A stretch of 5,645 bases of DNA from an uncultured Lachnospiraceae bacterium (GTDB taxonomy: Bacteria; Bacillota; Clostridia; Lachnospirales; Lachnospiraceae), in the NCBI GenBank assembly GCA_905233835.1, contig CAJOGB010000071.1, positions 1-5,645 on the forward strand, given 5' to 3'. The position numbers were made by a program, and so were the translations under genes. The first letter of the stretch is position 1; each line of letters starts with the position of its first letter. The notes beneath the pieces are model-generated. The model saw only the letters and a list, made by a program, of their open reading frames with translations, had not been told where the DNA came from and did not search any database. Positions 1-5,645 of this stretch are shown piece after piece.

Positions 1-2620
1 TTCCTACGGTAACCAAATTGGTCTTGCTACCGGTTATGTAAAAGAAATCTATCATACCAATTATGTGGCAAAACGAATGGAAATCGGTGCTGTTATGGCA
101 GCGGCCCCACGTTGTGCGGTACAGCGTTTGAATTCCGATCCGGGAGATAAGATTATCTTACTTGGCGGACGTACGGGACGAGACGGTATCGGTGGTGCCA
201 CCGGTTCATCAAAAGCTCATAATACACAGTCGACGGAACTTTGCGGTGCGGAAGTACAAAAGGGAAATCCGCCTACCGAACGAAAACTTCAGAGATTATT
301 CCGCAGAGAAGAAGTTTCTGCTCTTATTAAAAAGTGTAATGACTTCGGTGCCGGAGGTGTTTCTGTAGCCATCGGAGAATTGGCTGACGGACTTACCATT
401 GACTTGGATAAAGTGCCTAAGAAATATGCGGGACTTGACGGAACGGAACTTGCCATTTCCGAATCCCAGGAGAGAATGGCGGTTGTTGTCGATCCGAAAG
501 ATGTTGATGCATTCTTAAATTATGCGGCGGAAGAAAACTTAGAGGCTGTGGAAGTAGCTACGGTCACCAAGCAACCTCGTTTGGTCCTTTTCTGGAGAGG
601 AAAGGAAGTGGTAAATCTTTCCCGTGCGTTTTTGGATACCAACGGTGCTCATCAGGAGACCACAGTTTATGTAGAGTGTCCGAAAAAGGAAGATAACTAC
701 TTTAATCACTTTGCCATTAAAGAAGTAGAAGAAGATTTTTTAAAGGGTGATTACAAATCCGGATGGCTTAAAACCTTGTCGGATTTAAATGTTTGTTCAC
801 AGAAGGGCCTGGTGGAAATGTTTGACGGATCCATCGGAGCATCCTCCGTATATATGCCTTTCGGAGGAAAGTATCAGTTGACCGAGACCCAGTCTATGGT
901 GGCAAAGCTTCCTGTTTTAAAGGGTAAATGTGATGCGGTTACCATGATGAGTTACGGATACGATCCTTATCTTACCAGTTGGAGCCCATATCATGGTGCG
1001 ATTTTTGCGGTTACCGAATCTATGTCTCGTATTGTCGCAGCAGGCGGTGATTATAAAAAGATTCGTTTTACGTTCCAGGAATATTTCCGTCGCATGAGTG
1101 AAGATCCGAAACGTTGGAGTCAGCCGTTTGCCGCGCTTTTGGGTGCCTATGAAGCCCAGATGAAGTATGGTCTTCCTTCCATCGGAGGAAAGGATTCCAT
1201 GTCGGGAACCTTTAATGACATTGATGTTCCGCCGACCCTTGTTTCCTTTGCTGTGGATGTGGCAAAAGAAGATGATATTATCACACCGGAATTTAAAAAT
1301 ACCGACAGTGATATTTGCGTTGTAAAACTTCCGATTGGAAGGTATGATATCCCGGATTACAAGAATGTAATGAAAGTCTATGATGCGCTTCATACTTTAA
1401 TCTTAAAGAAGATGATTTGCTCAGCATATGTAATGGACTCTTACGGACTTGTTCCTGCGCTTTCCAAAATGGCATTCGGAAACAAAATCGGTGTGCGTTT
1501 GGACAGCAAAATGCCGGCAAAGTATTTGTTTGCAAATCAGTTGGGCGGTTTTGTGATCGAAGTTCCAAAGGGCAAATTGGGTGCTGTGGAAAAAGAAATG
1601 AATTCCTGCAAAGTTGGAGATTTCCTTATTCGTATCGGAAATACAATGGAAGAAACTGCATTTGTTTACGGAGATCTTCGATTGGAAATGGATGAAGCTT
1701 TAACTTCATGGACATCTACATTGGAAAAGGTATTCCCAACCAGAAGTCATGAGGATACTTCTCTTGTAAACACCGGCCTTTATGAAGAAAAGAGTGTCTA
1801 TGTTTGCAAGAATAAAGTGGCAAAACCAAAGGTGTTTATCCCGGTATTTCCGGGTACAAACTGTGAGTATGACAGTGCAAAAGCCTTTGAAACAGCCGGA
1901 GCCGAACCGATTGTGCGTGTATTTAAAAACCAGAATGCATCCGATATCAGAGATTCTGTAGAGGTGTTTGCAAAAGCCATCGATGACGCACAGATGATTA
2001 TGTTCCCGGGTGGATTCTCTGCAGGAGATGAGCCGGAGGGATCTGCAAAGTTCTTTGCGACAGCTTTTCGAAATGAAAAGATGAAAGAAGCAGTTTGGAA
2101 ACTTTTAAATGAACGTGACGGCTTATGCCTTGGTATTTGTAACGGTTTCCAAGCTTTAATCAAACTTGGGTTGGTTCCCTTTGGTGAAATCAGAACCCAA
2201 ACGGCTGAGTCACCCACACTTACGTATAACACCATCGGCAGACATATTTCCAAGATGGCACATACAAAGGTGGTTTCCAATAAATCTCCTTGGCTTTCAA
2301 ATGCCGAATTGGGCGGTATATATGATGTACCCGCATCTCACGGAGAGGGAAGATTTGTGGCGAATGATACTTGGTTAAAAGAACTGTTTGAAAACGGACA
2401 GGTAGCGACTCAATACGTAGACGAATTAGGTCGTCCGACCATGGACGAAGAATGGAACATCAACGGTTCCTTTATGGCCATCGAAGGTATTACTTCAAAA
2501 GACGGTCGTGTATTCGGTAAGATGTGTCACTCCGAACGAATCGGTGACAGTGTTGCTATAAATATCTACGGAAACCAGGATATGCATATCTTTGAATCCG
2601 GCGTAGCATATTTTAAATAA
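1..2620 (+). CDS. purL: Phosphoribosylformylglycinamidine synthase, large fused form (5'-truncated by window edge)
   Basis: FGAM synthase catalyses the fourth step of purine synthesis: FGAR + glutamine + ATP give FGAM, in the cytoplasm. The reading frame is open from base 2 and ends at TAA 2618-2620, leaving 872 visible residues. Full clostridial single-chain enzymes are about 1250 residues, so roughly the N-terminal third is missing; GTG at 65 is an internal valine. In visible numbering, the end of the first synthase half carries GGATGSSK (64-71), VQKGNPPTERK (85-95) and NDFGAGGVSVAIGELADG (113-130). The second half carries FDGSIGAS (274-281), QLTETQ (292-297) and GGKDSMSGTF (395-404). A PurQ-like class I glutaminase domain runs from about 608 to the end: PGTNCE, FPGGFSAGDEPEGS, nucleophile Cys713 in GICNGFQ, SHGEGRF (779-785), and His843/Glu845 in CHSER. 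All triad residues are present and there is no frameshift. The fusion removes the need for separate purQ and purS. carA follows after 22 bases. Identification is secure. Confidence 0.97.
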   Translation, partial: SYGNQIGLATGYVKEIYHTNYVAKRMEIGAVMAAAPRCAVQRLNSDPGDKIILLGGRTGRDGIGGATGSSKAHNTQSTELCGAEVQKGNPPTERKLQRLFRREEVSALIKKCNDFGAGGVSVAIGELADGLTIDLDKVPKKYAGLDGTELAISESQERMAVVVDPKDVDAFLNYAAEENLEAVEVATVTKQPRLVLFWRGKEVVNLSRAFLDTNGAHQETTVYVECPKKEDNYFNHFAIKEVEEDFLKGDYKSGWLKTLSDLNVCSQKGLVEMFDGSIGASSVYMPFGGKYQLTETQSMVAKLPVLKGKCDAVTMMSYGYDPYLTSWSPYHGAIFAVTESMSRIVAAGGDYKKIRFTFQEYFRRMSEDPKRWSQPFAALLGAYEAQMKYGLPSIGGKDSMSGTFNDIDVPPTLVSFAVDVAKEDDIITPEFKNTDSDICVVKLPIGRYDIPDYKNVMKVYDALHTLILKKMICSAYVMDSYGLVPALSKMAFGNKIGVRLDSKMPAKYLFANQLGGFVIEVPKGKLGAVEKEMNSCKVGDFLIRIGNTMEETAFVYGDLRLEMDEALTSWTSTLEKVFPTRSHEDTSLVNTGLYEEKSVYVCKNKVAKPKVFIPVFPGTNCEYDSAKAFETAGAEPIVRVFKNQNASDIRDSVEVFAKAIDDAQMIMFPGGFSAGDEPEGSAKFFATAFRNEKMKEAVWKLLNERDGLCLGICNGFQALIKLGLVPFGEIRTQTAESPTLTYNTIGRHISKMAHTKVVSNKSPWLSNAELGGIYDVPASHGEGRFVANDTWLKELFENGQVATQYVDELGRPTMDEEWNINGSFMAIEGITSKDGRVFGKMCHSERIGDSVAINIYGNQDMHIFESGVAYFK

Positions 2621-2627
2621 TATATAA

Positions 2628-2632
2628 AGAGG
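2628..2632 (+). promoter_or_regulatory. Ribosome binding site of carA
   Basis: The bases AGAGG form a good Shine-Dalgarno core, with 10 bases between it and the ATG at 2643. It lies in the 22-base purL-carA spacer, which is AT-rich and has no room for a promoter plus leader or for an attenuator. This supports translation of carA from a transcript that continues from purL, and it supports the ATG at 2643 as the start. Confidence 0.7.
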
Positions 2633-2642
2633 TTACTTTTTT

Positions 2643-3707
2643 ATGAAAGCATTTCTTATTCTTGAGGATGGTACGGTATTTTCCGGAGAAAGTATCGGGG
2701 CGCAAAAGGAAGTTATCAGTGAGATTGTTTTTAATACTTCCATGACCGGATATTTGGAGGTGTTGACGGATCCTTCCTATGCGGGACAGGCGGTTTGTAT
2801 GACCTACCCCTTAATCGGAAACTACGGCATCACTCCGGACATGGAGTCAAAACGTTCTTGGGTGGACGGATATATTGTACGCGAACTTTCCAGAATTCCT
2901 TCAAATTTCAGATGTGAAGGTACGATTCAGGACTTCTTAAACGAACAGGGTATCCCTGGAATATCCGGTATCGATACCCGCGCCCTTACAAAGATTCTTC
3001 GTGATAAGGGTACACTAAACGGTATGATTACAACCAATGAAAACTATAATCTCGATGAAATTATTCCGAAACTGAAAGAATATAGAACCGGAGATGTGGT
3101 TTCAAAAGTAACCTGTTCTTCAAAAAAATATTATAGGGGAACCGGGAAAAAGGTTGCCGTTATGGACTTTGGTGAAAAAGAAAACATTACCAGATGTCTT
3201 TTGGAGCGTGGATGCGAAGTAACGGTTTATCCGGCCCATACATCTGCTGAAGAGATTTTAGGAGATGCTCCCGACGGAATTATGCTTTCAAACGGCCCGG
3301 GAGACCCGAAAGACTGCGGTGATATTATTAAGGAAGTAAAGAAACTTTACGATTCCGATGTTCCGATTTTTGCCATTTGTCTCGGACATCAGCTGATGGC
3401 ACTGGCTACCGGTGCGGATACCCATAAATTAAAATATGGCCATCGAGGCGGAAACCATCCGGTAAAAGATTTACAAACCGGTCGCGTATATATTACGTCT
3501 CAGAACCACGGATATGTGGTGGATACGGATAAATTGGATGAAAAAGTGGCTGTGCCTGCGTTTGTAAACGTAAATGACGGTACCAATGAAGGGCTTTCCT
3601 ATACGGGAAAAAATATTTTTACGGTGCAGTTTCATCCGGAAGCTTGTCCGGGTCCTTTAGACAGCGGATACTTATTTGATCGATTTATGAAGATGATGGA
3701 AAGGTAG
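2643..3707 (+). CDS. carA: Carbamoyl-phosphate synthase small (glutaminase) subunit
   Basis: CarA hydrolyses glutamine and passes ammonia through a tunnel to CarB, which makes carbamoyl phosphate for pyrimidine and arginine synthesis. The gene is complete at 354 residues, close to the usual 350-380. The start MKAFLILEDGTVFSGESIGA matches the family N-terminus and sits behind a good ribosome binding site. The N-terminal CarA-specific domain (about 1-150) includes FNTSMTGYLEVLTDPSYAGQ (30-49) and SGIDTRALTKILRDKGTLNG (108-127). The class I glutaminase domain (about 168-354) includes DFGEKENI, SNGPGDP (216-222), nucleophile Cys246 in AICLGHQ, SQNHGY (286-291), and His331/Glu333 in FHPE. These three residues complete the Cys-His-Glu triad. 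The gene ends at TAG, nine bases before carB, the usual carAB arrangement. The sequence does not show whether this is the pyrimidine-regulated (pyrAA-type) or arginine-regulated enzyme; as the only copy seen, it may serve both pathways. Confidence 0.98.
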   Translation: MKAFLILEDGTVFSGESIGAQKEVISEIVFNTSMTGYLEVLTDPSYAGQAVCMTYPLIGNYGITPDMESKRSWVDGYIVRELSRIPSNFRCEGTIQDFLNEQGIPGISGIDTRALTKILRDKGTLNGMITTNENYNLDEIIPKLKEYRTGDVVSKVTCSSKKYYRGTGKKVAVMDFGEKENITRCLLERGCEVTVYPAHTSAEEILGDAPDGIMLSNGPGDPKDCGDIIKEVKKLYDSDVPIFAICLGHQLMALATGADTHKLKYGHRGGNHPVKDLQTGRVYITSQNHGYVVDTDKLDEKVAVPAFVNVNDGTNEGLSYTGKNIFTVQFHPEACPGPLDSGYLFDRFMKMMER

Positions 3708-3708
3708 G
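3701..3708 (+). promoter_or_regulatory. Probable ribosome binding site of carB, overlapping the carA stop
   Basis: Two short purine cores, AAGG (3701-3704) and AGG (3706-3708), precede the ATG at 3717 with gaps of 12 and 8 bases. The better-spaced AGG begins inside the TAG stop codon of carA. Ribosomes finishing carA are thus placed over the carB start, as expected for translational coupling of two subunits needed in equal amounts. The core is weak, and the coupling itself is inferred. Confidence 0.5.
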
Positions 3709-3716
3709 ATATTTAA

Positions 3717-5645
3717 ATGCCTAGAAACAAAGAAATAAAAAAAGTTTTGGTCATTGGATCCGGCCCGATTGTCATCGGTCAGGCGGCGGAATTCGATTAT
3801 GCCGGTACACAGGCTTGTCGTTCTCTAAAAGAAGAGGGGGTGGAAGTATGTTTGGTAAACTCCAATCCCGCTACGATTATGACAGACAAAGAAATCGCGG
3901 ATGAGGTTTATATCGAGCCTTTGACCGTTGATGTATTAAAACAAATCATCTTAAAAGAAAAGCCGGACAGTGTGCTCCCTACATTGGGTGGTCAGGCCGG
4001 ATTAAACTTGGGAATGGAACTGGAAGAGTGCGGTTTCTTAAAAGAGCATGGGGTTCGATTAATCGGAACTACGGCAGAAACCATTTTCCGTGCGGAAGAC
4101 CGTCAGGCATTTAAAGATACCATGGAAAAAATCCATGAGCCTGTGGCAGCTTCACAGGTTGTAAATTCCGTGGAAGACGGTGTTCGTTTTACAAATACTA
4201 TCGGTTATCCTGTGGTTCTTCGTCCGGCATTTACCTTAGGCGGCTCCGGCGGTGGTATTGCTCATGATGAAAATGAACTGCGAGAGATTCTTGAAAACGG
4301 TCTTCGATTATCCCGTGTTCATGAAGTCCTGGTGGAGCGTTGCATCGCAGGTTGGAAAGAAATCGAATACGAAGTGATGCGTGATGCGGCAGGAAACTGT
4401 ATCACCGTATGTAATATGGAAAACATCGATCCGGTGGGAGTGCATACCGGAGATTCCATCGTGGTAGCTCCGTCTCAGACTTTGGGAGATAAAGAGTATC
4501 AGATGCTTCGTACTTCCGCTTTAAACATTATTTCGGAACTTGGTATTACCGGCGGATGTAACGTGCAGTATGCCCTTCATCCCGAGAGTTTCGAGTATTG
4601 CGTTATCGAGGTAAACCCTCGTGTCAGCCGTTCTTCCGCGCTGGCTTCCAAAGCAACCGGTTATCCTATTGCAAAAGTAGCCGCAAAGATTGCGCTCGGC
4701 TATACCTTAGATGAAATTAAAAATGCCATTACCGGAAAGACCTATGCATCCTTTGAACCGATGCTTGATTACTGTGTGGTTAAGATTCCTCGTTTGCCCT
4801 TTGATAAATTCCTTACGGCAAAACGTACTCTTACCACCCAGATGAAAGCCACCGGAGAAGTTATGAGTATTTGCAATAACTTTGAGGGTGCTTTAATGAA
4901 GGCCATCCGTTCCTTGGAACAGCATGTGGATTCCCTTTTAAGCTACGATTTCAGTGAACTTAGCGATGAAGAGTTGGAAGAAGAACTTCAAATCGTTGAC
5001 GACAGACGTATCTATCGAATTGCAGAGGCACTTCGCAGAGGTATTTCTTATGAGCATATTCATGAAATATCTTTGATTGATATTTGGTTTATCGATAAGA
5101 TTGCAATCCTTGTGGAGATGGAACAGCGCTTAAAGAAAGAGGAACTTTCCGTTGATCTTCTTCGTGAGGCAAAACGAATTGAGTTCCCGGATAATGTGAT
5201 TGCTTCATTAACCGGAAAAACTACAGACGAGATAAAAGAGATGCGCTACGCAAACGGAATTGTAGCTTCTTATAAGATGGTTGATACCTGTGCGGCTGAG
5301 TTTGAGGCACAGACACCCTACTATTATTCCGTATACGGCGGGGAGAATGAAGCCGACGGAAAAACCCATAAGAAAAAGGTTCTTGTTTTGGGAAGCGGTC
5401 CCATTCGTATCGGTCAGGGTATCGAATTTGATTTCTGTTCCGTACATTGTACCTGGGCCTTTGCAAAAGAAGGTTATGAGACCATTATCGTAAATAACAA
5501 TCCGGAGACGGTTTCCACGGATTTTGATATTGCGGATAAATTGTATTTTGAGCCGTTGACTGCAGAAGATGTGGAAAACATCGTAAATATTGAAAAGCCG
5601 GATGGTGCGGTTGTTCAGTTTGGTGGACAGACCGCCATTAAGCTT
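3717..5645 (+). CDS. carB: Carbamoyl-phosphate synthase large subunit (3'-truncated by window edge)
   Basis: CarB uses two ATP, bicarbonate and ammonia from CarA to make carbamoyl phosphate. The frame starts at ATG 3717 (MPRNKEIKKVLVIGSGPIVI, the typical CarB start) and stays open for exactly 643 codons to the window edge; the family is about 1060-1075 residues. The carboxyphosphate ATP-grasp half (1 to about 400) holds Arg129 in AEDRQ, Arg169 in LRPAF, GGSGGGIA (175-182), Glu215 in GWKEIEYEV, Gln284 in CNVQY, and Glu298/Asn300/Arg302 in IEVNPRVSRSS. These align with the E. coli substrate, ATP and metal ligands, with one residue deleted before Gln284. The oligomerisation domain spans about 402-552. 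The second synthetase domain begins at about 553, and residues 553-643 repeat residues 8-98 with 43 of 91 identities by hand count, the known CarB internal duplication. The rest of that domain and the allosteric C-terminal domain lie outside, so regulation by UMP, IMP or ornithine cannot be judged. Confidence 0.97.
   Translation, partial: MPRNKEIKKVLVIGSGPIVIGQAAEFDYAGTQACRSLKEEGVEVCLVNSNPATIMTDKEIADEVYIEPLTVDVLKQIILKEKPDSVLPTLGGQAGLNLGMELEECGFLKEHGVRLIGTTAETIFRAEDRQAFKDTMEKIHEPVAASQVVNSVEDGVRFTNTIGYPVVLRPAFTLGGSGGGIAHDENELREILENGLRLSRVHEVLVERCIAGWKEIEYEVMRDAAGNCITVCNMENIDPVGVHTGDSIVVAPSQTLGDKEYQMLRTSALNIISELGITGGCNVQYALHPESFEYCVIEVNPRVSRSSALASKATGYPIAKVAAKIALGYTLDEIKNAITGKTYASFEPMLDYCVVKIPRLPFDKFLTAKRTLTTQMKATGEVMSICNNFEGALMKAIRSLEQHVDSLLSYDFSELSDEELEEELQIVDDRRIYRIAEALRRGISYEHIHEISLIDIWFIDKIAILVEMEQRLKKEELSVDLLREAKRIEFPDNVIASLTGKTTDEIKEMRYANGIVASYKMVDTCAAEFEAQTPYYYSVYGGENEADGKTHKKKVLVLGSGPIRIGQGIEFDFCSVHCTWAFAKEGYETIIVNNNPETVSTDFDIADKLYFEPLTAEDVENIVNIEKPDGAVVQFGGQTAIKL

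Noticed and set aside
65..67. GTG as a possible purL start codon
   Set aside because: The same frame is open back to base 2 and encodes SYGNQIGLATGYVKEIYH, which is typical internal PurL sequence. The gene is simply cut by the window edge.
917..1393. Antisense open frame of 158 codons inside purL
   Set aside because: It lies wholly opposite a clearly conserved PurL segment, has no convincing ribosome binding site or recognisable domain, and is explained by codon bias of the + strand gene.
1798..2280. Antisense open frame of 160 codons opposite the PurL glutaminase domain
   Set aside because: The sense strand carries the intact glutaminase domain with its catalytic Cys. The reverse translation shows no recognisable family.
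2621..2642. Run of six T before carA as a terminator tract
   Set aside because: No GC-rich inverted repeat precedes it. The purL stop and the carA ribosome binding site occupy the space where a stem would need to be.
5208..5493. Short open frames on both strands near the right edge
   Set aside because: They overlap the uninterrupted carB frame, which carries family motifs such as SGPIRIGQGIEFD and NNNPETVSTD across this stretch.
5373..5645. Protein-level repeat of carB residues 8-98 at residues 553-643
   Set aside because: This is the long-known internal duplication of the two ATP-grasp halves of CarB, not a recent DNA repeat. The nucleotide sequences have diverged.

Overview
The window is compact, ordinary core metabolism. 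Three genes lie head to tail on the + strand and fill almost all of it: the 3' end of a large single-chain purL (about 870 codons visible), a complete carA, and the first 643 codons of carB. The two gaps are 22 and 9 bases, so there is no gene-free stretch to describe. Both window edges cut a gene: purL at the left, carB at the right.

The protein sequences suggest a low-to-mid GC Gram-positive anaerobe of the Clostridia, most likely Lachnospiraceae-like. The reasons are the shape of the fused PurL (the clostridial-type single-polypeptide form with the PurQ-like glutaminase at its C-terminus, not the separate PurS/PurQ/small-PurL set of Bacillus), the CarA and CarB sequence style, and the AT-rich leaders. 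This placement is inferred from family resemblance, not from a database search.

Layout: 1-2620 purL (FGAM synthase, purine pathway); 2621-2642 short spacer with the carA ribosome binding site; 2643-3707 carA (glutaminase subunit of carbamoyl-phosphate synthase); 3708-3716 spacer; 3717 to the right edge carB (synthetase subunit). All three products take part in glutamine-dependent amidation. PurL uses its own class I (triad) glutaminase domain to feed ammonia to FGAR, and CarA does the same for CarB, which makes carbamoyl phosphate for pyrimidines and arginine. No terminator or promoter is visible between the genes, so they are probably co-transcribed, which would tie a purine step to carbamoyl phosphate supply.

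I read the window on both strands and found no mobile element, RNA gene, CRISPR array, riboswitch or unexplained repeat. I do not see a previously undescribed system here. The findings below are modest and scored accordingly.
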